Below are positions 1 through 8,238 of a stretch of DNA of 64,000 nucleotides, in pieces. This DNA comes from Streptomyces termitum. GTDB lineage: Bacteria > Actinomycetota > Actinomycetes > Streptomycetales > Streptomycetaceae. The stretch's first letter is position 1. Each line of letters starts with the position of its first letter. The position numbers and the translations under genes were made by a program. The DNA lies in assembly GCF_014650175.1 (NCBI RefSeq), contig NZ_BMUL01000011.1:125841-189840 (forward strand). The letters run 5' to 3'. The notes under the pieces are model-generated. The model did not search any database and had not been told where the DNA came from. It worked only from the letters and a program-made list of their open reading frames with translations.

Positions 1-53
1 AAGAGAGCCATGTCTCATTTTCATAAAAGCGGACATAAGGCCCTGAAAGGGGC

Positions 54-1157
54 TCACTTCTGGGCCGGAAGGAGTGTCAGATCCAGGCTCTGACCAGGGA
101 GGATGAGATCCGGGTCGACGCCGACCGTCTGACGGTTGGCGTCGTAGAGGGCATCCCAGCCACCGGGAAGATCGTTCTCTTGCGCAATGCCCGACAGGCT
201 GTCACCCGGCCGCACGGTGTAGGCGCCACTCGCGTCCCCCTTCGTGGGAGTTGAGGCGACTTCACCCTCGGATGAGCCATGCTTCCCGGAATCCTGCGAA
301 GTGTCCGTTACGCCACTTTCCTCCTGGGCGGCCTCGCCCCGGTGCTTGCCCTTGCCGGGCGTCTCCGACGCGGCGTCAGGCGCGCCGGACGCGTCCGTGC
401 CGGGGGGCGTGGGGGCGAGCGGGTCCAGGGGGGCGTCCGGGTCCGCGGTGCCGGGCGCGGTGGCGCCGGGGGCGGTCGGGGTGTCCGTCGGCGACGGGGT
501 GGCGGAGCCGCCCTGGCCCTCGGGGGCGGTCGGCGTCACCGGGGCACCGGGGGTGCCCGGCGCGGCGGGCGTGGTGGGCGCGGCCGGGGAGGTGGTGGAC
601 CCCGCCTTCCGCTCCTCCTGCGCCGCCTGCCCCGGCTTCCCGCCCCGCTGCCCCTCGGCGTCCGGGACGCGCCCGGCCGCCGGGGTCCCGGCGGAGGAGC
701 CCCCGGTCCAGTTCGACTCGGGCGCCACGCCGCCCTCGTCCTCCTCCTGGACGGCGGGGCCCGGCCGGACGCCGGTCGGCTTCCCGTCGTTCTTCAGGCC
801 CGCGATCGGGGCGCAGGTGGCCCAGTCGGTGCTGCCGGCCGCCAGCGCCCGGTCGGCGATGGTGATCTGCTGGGCGCGGCTGGCCAGGTCCGGGCTGGGG
901 GCGTAGGCGAGCCCGCCGTGCCGCTCCCAGGCATCCTGGGTGAACTGGAGGCCGCCGTAGGCGTCGTTGCCGAAGTTGGCGCTCCACTGCCCCCCGGACT
1001 CGCAGGCGGCGACCCGGTCCCAGGTGGCGGCGTCGGCGGCGGAGGCGGAGCCGGTGGCGAGCAGCGGCAGCGCCAGGGCGGAGCCGGTCACTCCTGCGGT
1101 GACGACGAGCGCGGGGGCCTGACGGGGGCGACGGTGTCGTCCGTTTCCGGAAAGCAT
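54..1157 (-). CDS. Secreted Rpf-type transglycosylase with C-terminal LysM domain
   Basis: This is an exported resuscitation-promoting-factor-like peptidoglycan hydrolase. A signal peptide occupies about residues 1-40 (Arg-rich start, hydrophobic stretch, then SASA-A). It is followed by a compact Rpf domain beginning ATWDRVAACESGG, with the catalytic Glu in CESGG and the conserved YGGLQF. A long Pro/Ala/Gly/Thr linker leads to a single C-terminal LysM domain (YTVRPGDSLSGIA ... ILPGQSL) that should hold the enzyme on peptidoglycan. I prefer the ATG at 1157 over the GTG five codons upstream, because GAAAGG lies about 8 nt before the ATG and nothing precedes the GTG. It lies downstream of the P450 in the same direction, with about 120 bp between. 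Family role: muralytic activity during growth and spore germination. Confident on family, less on physiology. Confidence 0.93.
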   Translation of the reverse strand: MLSGNGRHRRPRQAPALVVTAGVTGSALALPLLATGSASAADAATWDRVAACESGGQWSANFGNDAYGGLQFTQDAWERHGGLAYAPSPDLASRAQQITIADRALAAGSTDWATCAPIAGLKNDGKPTGVRPGPAVQEEDEGGVAPESNWTGGSSAGTPAAGRVPDAEGQRGGKPGQAAQEERKAGSTTSPAAPTTPAAPGTPGAPVTPTAPEGQGGSATPSPTDTPTAPGATAPGTADPDAPLDPLAPTPPGTDASGAPDAASETPGKGKHRGEAAQEESGVTDTSQDSGKHGSSEGEVASTPTKGDASGAYTVRPGDSLSGIAQENDLPGGWDALYDANRQTVGVDPDLILPGQSLDLTLLPAQK

Positions 1158-1281
1158 GGAGGGGCCTTTCACGTGACGGCTGGGACGGCGGCGAACGCTG
1201 GCGCGAACGTAGCCGCATTCGAACGTCCGTCACAAGTCGATGGCTGCCCGATCACGCGAAGATCACATTTCTGACACGCCG

Positions 1282-2790
1282 TCACCCGTGGTGCGGGGGT
1301 GCGGAAGGGGTGAACTCCACCGGAAGCGTGCGCAATCCCCTCATGATGAGGCCGCCGCGCCACCGCAGTTCGTCCGGATCCGCGCCAAGTCGCAGGTCCG
1401 GCAGGCGGGTCAGCAGCCTCTCCAGCGCCGTCCGGCCCTCCAGGCGGGCGAGCGGCGCGCCCAGGCAGTAGTGGATGCCGTGCCCGTACCCGAGGTGCTG
1501 GTTGTCCTGCCGGCCGAGGTCCAGGACGTCGGGCGCGGCGAAGCGCTCCGGGTCCCGGTCGGCCGCCGCGAGCACCACCAGGACCGGGTCCCCGGCCGGG
1601 ATCGGCTGCCCGCCGATCACCAGGTCGGCGGTGGCGTACCGCCAGGTCGCCAGCTCGACCGGCCCGTCGTACCGCAGCAGCTCCTCGATCCCGGTCTCCA
1701 GCAGCCCGGTCTCCCCCGCGGCCAGCGAGGACTGGAGCCGGGCGCGCTGCTCCGGGTGGCGCAGCAGGGCGTGGGCGCCGTTCCCGATCAGGTTGACGGT
1801 CGTCTCGAAGCCGGCGAAGAGGAGCACGAAGCACATGGCGACGGCCTCGGCCTCGGTGAGGTGGTCGCCGTGGTCGGAGGCCCGGATGAGGCCCGAGATG
1901 AGGTCGTCGCCGCCGCCGTCGTCCCGCCGCAGCTCCTCGCGCTTGCGGTGGATCAGCTCCGCCAGGTAGCCGCGGATCTTCTTCACCGAGCGGGCCACGC
2001 CGCCGCGCGGGCCGCCGCCGTGCCGGATCATCATCCCGGCCCAGTCCCGGAAGTCGTCCTGGTCCTCGGCGGGCACGCCGAGCATGTCGCAGATGGCGTA
2101 GATGGGGAGCGGGAAGGCGAACTCGTGGATGAGGTCCGCGCTGCCGCGCTCCGCGAAGCCGTCGATGAGCCGGTCCGTCAGCTCCCGCACGCGCGGCGCG
2201 AAGGCGGCGACGCGGCGCGGGGTGAACGCCTTCGCCACCAGCCGCCGCAGCCGGGTGTGGTCCGGCGGGTCGATGTTGAGGAGGTGGGTCATCAGACCGG
2301 CGCTGCGCTCGCCCGGGATGCCGGTCTTGCCCGGTTCGGCGTGGTGCGCGGGGTTCTTCGACAGCCGCTGGTCGGCGAGGGCCTGCCGGGCGTCCGGGTA
2401 GCGCGTGACGAGCCATGCCTCGACCCCGCTGGGCAGCCGGGTCCGGTGCACCGGCGCGTGCTCCCGCAGCCAGGCGTACGCGGGGTACGGATCGCTCGCG
2501 AACTCCCAGCTGAACAGGGCGGGTTCGGGCCCGCCGCCGACCGCCCCGCCACCGACCGGGCAGCCGGACGCCGGTCCCGGGGCGGGGGCGGGGGCGGACA
2601 CCGGGGCGGGCGCCGGGTCAGGGCCGGAGGCGGGTGCCGGTTCAGAGTCAGGGCCGGGATCGGGTGCCGGGGCGGGGCTGGGGTCGGGTGCCGGGGCGGG
2701 GCCGGAGGCAGGTACCGGGTCAGGGCCGGAGGCGGGAGCGGGGGCCGGGTCGGGGGCCGGGTCGGGGTGGGGGGTGGGTCCTTCGCGCAC
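1282..2790 (-). CDS. Cytochrome P450 with low-complexity N-terminal extension
   Basis: This is a soluble class I bacterial P450 mono-oxygenase. The I-helix LLFAGFETT (about residues 323-331), the K-helix ELLR (370-373) and the heme loop GYGHGIHYCLG with the thiolate Cys near residue 442 are all intact. No membrane segment is present, so it needs an external ferredoxin and reductase; none is encoded here. The first ~88 residues are an unusual Pro/Ala/Gly/Asp repeat tract with no counterpart in the fold, which begins near residue 90 (PALFSWEFASDPYPAYAWL). The GTG start at 2790 has only a weak ribosome site. No ATG precedes the fold and the only other in-frame start I see is a GTG inside the tract, so the true start is uncertain. 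It is divergent from the flavohemoglobin gene. The substrate cannot be read from sequence. Confidence 0.9.
   Translation of the reverse strand: MREGPTPHPDPAPDPAPAPASGPDPVPASGPAPAPDPSPAPAPDPGPDSEPAPASGPDPAPAPVSAPAPAPGPASGCPVGGGAVGGGPEPALFSWEFASDPYPAYAWLREHAPVHRTRLPSGVEAWLVTRYPDARQALADQRLSKNPAHHAEPGKTGIPGERSAGLMTHLLNIDPPDHTRLRRLVAKAFTPRRVAAFAPRVRELTDRLIDGFAERGSADLIHEFAFPLPIYAICDMLGVPAEDQDDFRDWAGMMIRHGGGPRGGVARSVKKIRGYLAELIHRKREELRRDDGGGDDLISGLIRASDHGDHLTEAEAVAMCFVLLFAGFETTVNLIGNGAHALLRHPEQRARLQSSLAAGETGLLETGIEELLRYDGPVELATWRYATADLVIGGQPIPAGDPVLVVLAAADRDPERFAAPDVLDLGRQDNQHLGYGHGIHYCLGAPLARLEGRTALERLLTRLPDLRLGADPDELRWRGGLIMRGLRTLPVEFTPSAPPHHG
2590..2790. repeat. GC-rich low-complexity repeats encoding the P450 N-terminal tract
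   Basis: Short irregular repeats around GGGGCCGG and GGGTCAGGGCCGGAGGC encode imperfect PDPAPAPASG-like units on the minus strand. The tract lies between the P450 fold and the proposed GTG start, so it could be a disordered tail or partly untranslated leader. Confidence 0.7.
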
Positions 2791-2879
2791 CCGCCGACCG
2801 TACCGTCCGGCCCCCGGCGTCCCAGCGCCCGACCTGACGCATCACCGCCGCGTGACCGCGCGGTGACGCCGTGTGCCCC

Positions 2880-2885
2880 TACATT
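2880..2885 (+). promoter_or_regulatory. Candidate -10 of a leaderless flavohemoglobin mRNA
   Basis: TACATT lies 7 nt upstream of the GTG start and no ribosome-binding site fits between them. Transcription would begin at or next to the start codon. No convincing -35 is visible. Confidence 0.4.
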
Positions 2886-2892
2886 GCCCCGC

Positions 2893-4116
2893 GTGGACCT
2901 CGCCCTGCTCCGAAGCGCGTTCGCGGTCGTCGAGAGACGCGCCGAGCACACCGTCACCTATTTCTACGCGCACCTCTTCCACCGCAACCCCCGGGTGCGC
3001 GCGCTGTTCCCCGCCGACCTGGCCCCGCAGCGCGACCGGCTGTTCGCGGTGCTCGCCGAGGTGGTGGCCCGGTTCGACGACCCGGGGCTGCCCGGCTACC
3101 TCGGGCGGCTCGGCCGCGACCACCGCCGCTTCCTCGCCACCCCCGCCCTCTACGCGGCCGTCGGCGAGAGCCTGCTCGCCGCCTTCGCGCAGACCGCGGG
3201 CGCCGCCTGGACGGTCGAGGCGGAGAAGGCGTGGACGGAGGCGTACGCCCGGATCACCGAACTGATGCTGCGCGGCGCCGAGGAGTCCGTACGGGAGGGG
3301 GAGCCGCCGTGGTGGGAGGCGGACGTGGTCCGGCACGAGCGGTACGGCGGCGACCTGGCCGTCCTGACCCTGCGGCCCCGGCGGCCGTACCGCCACCGGC
3401 CCGGCCAGTACGCGGGCGTCGCCTCGCCCCGGGTGCCGCGCGCCTGGCGCACCTACTCGCTGGCCGCCGCGCCCCGCCCGGACGGCACGGTCGAGCTGCA
3501 CGTGAGCCGGGTCCGGGGCGGGGCGACCAGCACCGCGCTGGTCACCGCGACCCGCCCCGGCGACGTGCTGCGGCTGAGCGCCCCCGGCGGCGGGCTCGTC
3601 TCCCGCACCCCGCCGGGCGCGCCCCGCACCTACATCGGGGCCGGGACGGGCTGGGCGCCGGTGAAGGCGCTCCTGGAGGAGGCGGCCGAGACCGACCCGG
3701 GCGCGCGGGGCCGGGTCTTCGCGGTGGCCCGCTCGCGGGAGCTGCTGTACGGGCGGGCCGATCTGGAACGGCTGGCGGCCCGGCTGCCCGGACTGCGCGT
3801 CACCTACATCGCGGCGGCGCCCCGGCACCCCCGCGCCCAGGCCACCGAGCGGCTGCTGACCGCGCTGCGCAGCCGGGGCGGCTGGGCCGACCACGACGTC
3901 TATCTGGCGGGGCCGCCGGGGCTGCTCGCCGAGACCGCAGAGGTGCTGGCGGAGCTGGGCACCGATCCGGCGCGGGTGCGCCACGACGCGCTGCCGCCGG
4001 TCCGCCGCCCGGCCGTCCGCGCCCTCTCCCCGGCCGAGCGGCTGCTCCTCCCGCCCCCGGCCCGCTGGCACGACCCGGCGGCACGCACACACCTGGCCCT
4101 GTCGGACAGGGCCTAG
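2893..4116 (+). CDS. Flavohemoglobin-like protein (globin + FAD/NAD reductase)
   Basis: Two-domain protein of about 407 aa, the usual length of flavohemoglobins. Residues 1-130 are a globin domain with a candidate proximal His at about 77 (LGRDHRRF). The rest is a ferredoxin-NADP-reductase-type module with the FAD motif RTYS (186-189), the NAD-binding GAGTGWAP (249-256) and a C-terminal DVYLAGPPGLL. Family members detoxify nitric oxide or act as NAD(P)H-dependent heme reductases; which applies here is inference. I start it at the GTG at 2893 because the globin fold begins there and upstream sequence in the same frame is low complexity that runs opposite to the P450. A TACATT hexamer ends 7 nt before this GTG and no Shine-Dalgarno is visible, suggesting a leaderless mRNA. 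Confidence 0.86.
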   Translation: MDLALLRSAFAVVERRAEHTVTYFYAHLFHRNPRVRALFPADLAPQRDRLFAVLAEVVARFDDPGLPGYLGRLGRDHRRFLATPALYAAVGESLLAAFAQTAGAAWTVEAEKAWTEAYARITELMLRGAEESVREGEPPWWEADVVRHERYGGDLAVLTLRPRRPYRHRPGQYAGVASPRVPRAWRTYSLAAAPRPDGTVELHVSRVRGGATSTALVTATRPGDVLRLSAPGGGLVSRTPPGAPRTYIGAGTGWAPVKALLEEAAETDPGARGRVFAVARSRELLYGRADLERLAARLPGLRVTYIAAAPRHPRAQATERLLTALRSRGGWADHDVYLAGPPGLLAETAEVLAELGTDPARVRHDALPPVRRPAVRALSPAERLLLPPPARWHDPAARTHLALSDRA

Positions 4117-4135
4117 GCGCGGCGGGTGAAGCGGT

Positions 4136-5095
4136 TCACAGTCCCTCTTCGGCCCGGATCGCGTCCCGGTAGGCGCGGGCCGCCGCGCGCAGGGCGGCCT
4201 CGGGGTCGACGCCCTCGGCCTCGGCGCGGGCGGCGAGGGCGAGGAGCTCGTAGCCCACGCCCTGTCCCCGGGGCAGGGGGACGTCGAGGGCGGCGGTGCG
4301 GACGCGGCCCGCGAGCTTGGCGGCGAGCGCGAGGCCGGGCTGGCCGACGGGCACGCCGTCGGTGACGGACGCGCGGCGCTTCTCGACGGCCTTGGCGCGC
4401 ACCCAGAGGGCGCGGACGTCCTCGGGGGTCTCGGCGGTGGCGTCGCCGAAGAGGTGCGGATGGCGCTGGATCAGCTTCTCGACGAGGGTCCCGGCGACGT
4501 CGTCGACGGAGAAGGGCTCCTCGGCGTCCTCCTCGGCGATCCGGGCGTGGAAGACGACCTGGAGGAGGACGTCGCCGAGCTCCTCGCGCAGTTCGCGCCG
4601 GTCGCCGGTCTCGATCGCCTCGACGAGCTCGTACGTCTCCTCGATGGCGTACTTGGCGAGGCCCTGGTGGGTCTGGCGGGAGGACCAGGGGCACCGGCGC
4701 CGGATGAGGTCCATGACCTGGACGAGGTCGAGGAGGCGGGCGCCGGGGAGGTCGTACGAGCCGGGCAGCAGCTCCAGGTCGGGCATGGCGGTCCGGCCGG
4801 ATCCGGCGAGCCGGGCGAGGCCGTCGGTGAGCTCCCGGTCGCCCTCCCCGGAGGGCAGCACGAGGACGGTACGGCCTCCGGCGCAGGCGGCGACGAGCTC
4901 GGCGGCGGCGGGGCGGGCGTGCTCGACGGCGACGCCCGCCTCCCGCAGGTACGGCAGCTGGGGGTGGGCCTCGTCGCCGCAGAGGACCCGGTCGGCCTCG
5001 CGCAGCGCCTGCCAGGCGGGCCAGGACAGCAGTCCGGGGGCGACGCGGTGGCTGGTGGTGAGCAGGACGACGCGGCCGGGGTTCTCGGAAGTCAC
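4136..5095 (-). CDS. mazG: Nucleoside triphosphate pyrophosphohydrolase MazG
   Basis: All-alpha NTP pyrophosphatase that hydrolyses NTPs, including damaged or non-canonical ones, to NMP and PPi. The catalytic core is intact: CPWSSRQTHQGLAKYAIEE (about 135-153), EETYE (152-156) and EELGD (171-175), which supply the metal-binding acidic residues. The first ~115 residues form a TP_methylase-like N-terminal domain, as in the longer actinobacterial MazG. The GTG start at 5095 is placed just after GGAGG; spacing is very short, but GGTAGG lies about 8 nt away. The IS607 tnpB stop codon lies only 9 bp upstream, so the native upstream region has been displaced. Transcription may now come from the element or from a new junction promoter. 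Confidence 0.93.
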   Translation of the reverse strand: MTSENPGRVVLLTTSHRVAPGLLSWPAWQALREADRVLCGDEAHPQLPYLREAGVAVEHARPAAAELVAACAGGRTVLVLPSGEGDRELTDGLARLAGSGRTAMPDLELLPGSYDLPGARLLDLVQVMDLIRRRCPWSSRQTHQGLAKYAIEETYELVEAIETGDRRELREELGDVLLQVVFHARIAEEDAEEPFSVDDVAGTLVEKLIQRHPHLFGDATAETPEDVRALWVRAKAVEKRRASVTDGVPVGQPGLALAAKLAGRVRTAALDVPLPRGQGVGYELLALAARAEAEGVDPEAALRAAARAYRDAIRAEEGL

Positions 5096-5104
5096 CCTCC
5101 GAAC

Positions 5105-6742
5105 CTACCGTTCCTCATCAGTGAGCAGGAGTGAGTCTTGGACCCATTCCTGCTCACTGCGGACATCCCGAACGGTTGTGGATGTCCTGGTCGCCCGCGT
5201 TCTCGCCGCGTCCGGCGGCACGGATCGTGTCCGTGGTCCGGGGATGCGGGGGCGGGGTCCCTCACGCCCGAGGGCTGCCGGTCGGGCCTGAACGGTCCGA
5301 TGCCCCGCACGATCGCTCCGGTCGTGTGGGGGCGGTGCCGTCCGTCGCCGGATCGGGTGCCCTTGGGCGCGTCGTCCGATCGCGATGCTCGCCGCATCGT
5401 GACGGGTGGTCTTGCGGGTGTTGCTGGTGAGGGGCTTCTGCCAGTGCTGGGCGCCCCACTTCGAGGTGTACGCGGGATCGACGGCGATGATCGCGATACC
5501 GGTCTGGTCGGCCATCGATGTGAGACGGGCGCGGAGTTTGCCGGTGGGCATGCCGGAGATGAGCCGGCGGAAGCGCCGGCGCCGGCCGTGCTTCTCGCGG
5601 GTCTTCTCCGCGGCGAAGTCCAGGTCCTCCACGGCGATAGCCTTCACGCCGCAGGACCCGGCCCAGTTCAGTAGCCGCGACAGGGCATGCCTGACCTGGG
5701 CGTCACGGTGGTCAGCGGTGCCGGTGAGGTCGTAGAAGAAGCGGCGCGGTGCGCCGATCGGGTTGCCGTGGGCGTCCAGGCGCCAGGCGGCGAGGTGGTC
5801 GGCGTTGGTGTCCACGCCGACCACGCCCTGGGCGAGGGCGGCCTCCAGCGGAATCGTCTTCGCGGGCGGGATCTGCCAGGACGCGGTGAGATACCAGCGT
5901 CCTCGGTCCACGTCCAGGTGGATGCGGTAGGCGACGGCCCGGTCAGCCTCGATACGGTCGGCCCACTCGGTGCCCCGGTGCGGGAAGCGGACCTTCGCGG
6001 CCAGCACGTACCGGCCGTGCCGAGCGTTCGCGTACTCGGCCAGCGGTGCGGGGAGCTTGATGCTGACCTCACCGTCGGGCGTGACGCGGATCGTCTCGTT
6101 CCCGTGGTGCTTGCCGGACTCGCCGTCGGCGGCGAGGAACCAGCGCTCTGCCTCCCACCGCTGCCGCCACTCCGTTTCGGTGAGCTCCGCCGCTTCGAGG
6201 TTGTGCCGGTTACGAGCCAGGTGCTTTCCGCCGCGCACCACATGCACGACGCCCTTCTCACGGTCGGCGCGCTCATGCTCCAGCCGGTCCTCAAGCGTGG
6301 CCGGACGACGGGTCTTCGCGTGCCACTCCCGCTCGCTGCGGTATCCGCCCGGCGCCCTCTTGGTTCCCCTCTCCCCGATCGGCTGGGACAGTCGATGCGT
6401 GATCGTCTTGATGCCGGCTTCGAGGCCCTGGATGTGGGCGAGCTGACAGCGGCGGGACAACGCCCACTGATCGTGCGTGGCCTTCGTGATCGACCCGGCC
6501 CAGCGCGAAGACGACTCGGCGGTCAACTCCCGCTTCCTCGCCGCCCATGTGTCCGTGGAGTGCCCCGAACCGCCCTGGCAGCGCGTCTTGAGGTCGCGAG
6601 ACGCGAGCGACCCGAGGTGTGCGCCGACCAGGCGCAGCACCTTCTCATCGGTCGCGGTGAGGTGCCCCAGCCGGTCGCGGATCGCCACACCGGTAGGGCC
6701 GAGGGCAACGAACGGCGCATCAATAGTGCGCAGGTCACCCAT
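5105..6742 (-). CDS. tnpB: TnpB-like RuvC protein of IS607 element
   Basis: A 545-aa OrfB/TnpB-family protein with the complete RuvC triad: Asp311 in GVDTNADH, Glu372 in AVEDLDF and Asp449 in TRHDAAS. The family includes RNA-guided nucleases ancestral to Cas12. Two features are unusual. The CxxC zinc ribbon normally found between the second and third acidic residues is absent. About 310 residues precede the first Asp, compared with roughly 190 in compact TnpBs. After Asp449 there are about 95 residues of low-complexity Arg/Pro-rich sequence, the region where the omega-RNA scaffold normally overlaps the tnpB 3' end. The reading frame is intact. Guided cleavage activity is unproven for this zinc-ribbon-less branch. 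Confidence 0.85.
   Translation of the reverse strand: MGDLRTIDAPFVALGPTGVAIRDRLGHLTATDEKVLRLVGAHLGSLASRDLKTRCQGGSGHSTDTWAARKRELTAESSSRWAGSITKATHDQWALSRRCQLAHIQGLEAGIKTITHRLSQPIGERGTKRAPGGYRSEREWHAKTRRPATLEDRLEHERADREKGVVHVVRGGKHLARNRHNLEAAELTETEWRQRWEAERWFLAADGESGKHHGNETIRVTPDGEVSIKLPAPLAEYANARHGRYVLAAKVRFPHRGTEWADRIEADRAVAYRIHLDVDRGRWYLTASWQIPPAKTIPLEAALAQGVVGVDTNADHLAAWRLDAHGNPIGAPRRFFYDLTGTADHRDAQVRHALSRLLNWAGSCGVKAIAVEDLDFAAEKTREKHGRRRRFRRLISGMPTGKLRARLTSMADQTGIAIIAVDPAYTSKWGAQHWQKPLTSNTRKTTRHDAASIAIGRRAQGHPIRRRTAPPPHDRSDRAGHRTVQARPAALGREGPRPRIPGPRTRSVPPDAARTRATRTSTTVRDVRSEQEWVQDSLLLTDEER
5119..5159 (-). ncRNA. Hairpin at tnpB 3' end, possible omega-RNA/terminal structure
   Basis: Perfect 12-bp inverted repeat, CAGTGAGCAGGA at 5119-5130 and its complement at 5148-5159, with a 17-nt loop, inside the last codons of tnpB. 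In IS607 and IS605 elements the guide RNA comes from this end, and its variable guide is the flanking DNA just outside the element, here the start of mazG. The hairpin could instead be an element end or a terminator. Confidence 0.4.
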
Positions 6743-7334
6743 GCTCGGCGGCCTCCAACGCCTTTCGCGCCCGGTTCTTCGCCGACCTACGGCCGTACAG
6801 GCGAGCGCAGAACGAGGTCAGCACCTCCACCATGTCGCGCACGAGGTCGTCTTCGACTTCGCCTTCGTCAAGGACCAGCAGACGCCGGCCGGATGCGGAC
6901 AGGGCGGCTTCGACGAGTTCGACGTTCATCCGGCCGAGGCGGTCCTTGTGCTCGACCACGACCGTGGTGACGGCCGGATCAGCGAGCAGGCGACGCGCTT
7001 TCGAGCGGCATCCGTTCATACCGGAGGCGATCTCGGAATCGACCCGCACCACCTTGTGCCCGGCCTTCGCCGCCCACGCGGACAACCGCGCCACCTGGCG
7101 CTCCAGATCGGCCTTCTGGTCGTGGGAGGAGACGCGGGCGTACAGCCCGAGGCCGCCCACAGCTTCCGGCGTGGTATTGGCCTCGATGTTCACCAGGATC
7201 GTGCGTGGCCCGACCCGCTGAGCCGGTACCGGCAACGTCCCCTCACGGAACCAGCGATACGCGGTCTGCGGATGCACGCCCTGCGTCTTCGCCCATTCCG
7301 TCAGATTCACGCTCCGACGATGACACTCACTCAT
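6735..7334 (-). CDS. tnpA: IS607-family serine recombinase TnpA
   Basis: A 199-aa site-specific recombinase of the IS607 type. Residues 1-35 form a MerR/excisionase-like helix-turn-helix (NLTEWAKTQGVHPQTAYRWF) that binds DNA before the catalytic domain, the reverse of classical resolvases. The catalytic domain starts near residue 62 with YARVSSHDQ (nucleophile Ser69 or Ser70) and contains DRLGRM and the arginine-rich EIASGMNGCR block. The C-terminus SAKNRARKALEAAE is typical. It overlaps tnpB by 8 bp, implying coupled translation. The ATG start at 7334 sits at the element end, within repeats of GTGAG. Family function: transposition through a circular intermediate with little target specificity. 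Confidence 0.92.
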   Translation of the reverse strand: MSECHRRSVNLTEWAKTQGVHPQTAYRWFREGTLPVPAQRVGPRTILVNIEANTTPEAVGGLGLYARVSSHDQKADLERQVARLSAWAAKAGHKVVRVDSEIASGMNGCRSKARRLLADPAVTTVVVEHKDRLGRMNVELVEAALSASGRRLLVLDEGEVEDDLVRDMVEVLTSFCARLYGRRSAKNRARKALEAAEHG

Positions 7335-7383
7335 ACATGGTTACGCTCACTTGCCCGCCTTCGAGGACCAGCAGGTGGAGACC

Positions 7384-7424
7384 CCGCCCGGCCGCCGCCC
7401 CGGCCCGGGGCGGCGGCCGGGCGG
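7384..7424 (-). terminator. Strong terminator of the SurA-like lipoprotein gene
   Basis: A perfect 19-bp inverted repeat (7384-7402 and 7406-7424, loop of 3 nt) lies 9 bp after the lipoprotein stop codon. It marks the native transcript end and shows the IS607 element inserted downstream of it. Confidence 0.85.
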
Positions 7425-7432
7425 ACCGGACG

Positions 7433-8116
7433 TCAGCCCGGGAGCTGCTCGGCGCCGGCGGCGCTCTGGTCGGGGGTGACGCGGGTCAGCCAGGGGGTGG
7501 TGTCCTTGCCGCCGTCGAGCTGGACCTTGGTGTCGTCCCAGGCGCCGTAGCGGGGGTTCACGTCGATGGCGAGGGCCTTGGAGGCGGTGGAGAACAGCTC
7601 CTGGAGCCGCTTCTGGCCCTCGGGGGTCTCGGTGATCCCCTCCTTCTCGATGATCTTCGTCATGAGGACGTTACGCCGGACGACGTCGTCGATCTGGCCG
7701 GGGGCGACGCCCTGCTGCTGGAGCAGGACGGCGGCGAGTCCGGCCTCGCCGCCGTTCTGGCGGACGAAGGCGGCGCGGGTCTGCTGGAGTTCGCCGCGCT
7801 CGGCGGTGACGCCCGCGTCCGAGGCGACCCGGCCGAGGATGCGGTCGAAGATCATGGCGTTGAGCTTCTGCCGGCCGAGGTCCCCGGTGGCCTTGATCAT
7901 CTGGGCGCCCTGGGGGGACGCGGACTGCGCGTCCCGGGCGGCCTTCACCTGGGCCTGGAGACTGGAGACGTCGATGCGCTCGCCGCCGACGACGGCCGCG
8001 GCCCCCGGATGGGCGTCGCTGCCGCACGCGGTGAGCAGCGGGGCCGCGCCGAGGAGCGCGGCGGAGACGGCGAGTGCGGTGCGGCGGGCGGAACGGCGGC
8101 GGTCGCGGCGGTGCAA
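7433..8116 (-). CDS. SurA N-terminal-domain lipoprotein (TTG start)
   Basis: A predicted extracytoplasmic lipoprotein of 227 aa, likely a membrane-attached folding factor. After an Arg-rich N-terminus and hydrophobic stretch the lipobox LLTACG gives a lipidated Cys, then a SurA-type helical N-domain (GGERIDVSSLQAQVKAAR onward). No PPIase catalytic domain follows, so a chaperone rather than isomerase role is likely (inference). The start is decided by GGGAGG 5 nt before a TTG at 8116; initiation there gives a textbook signal peptide (LHRRDRRRSARR...), whereas the longer frame to 8200 adds 28 residues without a ribosome site. It was presumably next to mazG before the IS607 insertion. Confidence 0.85.
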   Translation of the reverse strand: MHRRDRRRSARRTALAVSAALLGAAPLLTACGSDAHPGAAAVVGGERIDVSSLQAQVKAARDAQSASPQGAQMIKATGDLGRQKLNAMIFDRILGRVASDAGVTAERGELQQTRAAFVRQNGGEAGLAAVLLQQQGVAPGQIDDVVRRNVLMTKIIEKEGITETPEGQKRLQELFSTASKALAIDVNPRYGAWDDTKVQLDGGKDTTPWLTRVTPDQSAAGAEQLPG

Positions 8117-8238
8117 AGGAGCCTCCCGGGCTGGTCGTGCGTCAGTTGGACGACCTTGCGAAGATCGATGGTAGGGAGTCGCCGGGGCCGTAGCCACCAC
8201 TTCGCACGGACAACTTGCCCGTCACCGCGTCCCGGTGG

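Larger units (their letters stand above)
5105..7334 (-). mobile_element. IS607-family insertion sequence (tnpA + tnpB)
   Basis: A two-gene element: a serine recombinase with an N-terminal HTH (tnpA, 6735-7334) overlaps a TnpB-like gene (tnpB, 5105-6742) by 8 bp, the diagnostic IS607 arrangement. The element sits between mazG and the SurA-like lipoprotein gene, outside the hairpin terminator of the latter. IS607 elements lack terminal inverted repeats and duplicate no target, so exact ends cannot be read. They must lie between about 5096 and 5165 on the tnpB side and between 7335 and 7383 on the tnpA side. AGTGAGC occurs near both ends on the minus strand and may be part of the recombinase-binding repeats (inference). 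Coordinates given are those of the genes. Confidence 0.85.

Noticed and set aside
1158..1281. ydaO-type (c-di-AMP) riboswitch upstream of the Rpf gene
   Set aside because: Only about 120 bp separate it from the P450 stop, and I see none of the conserved riboswitch core.
1240..2880. Long plus-strand frame continuous with the flavohemoglobin gene and covering the P450
   Set aside because: It is antisense to a P450 with all catalytic motifs; its translation before residue ~551 has no family features. Only the part from 2893 is real.
1282..4116. Biosynthetic gene cluster around the P450
   Set aside because: No synthase, tailoring or transport genes nearby; neighbours are housekeeping.
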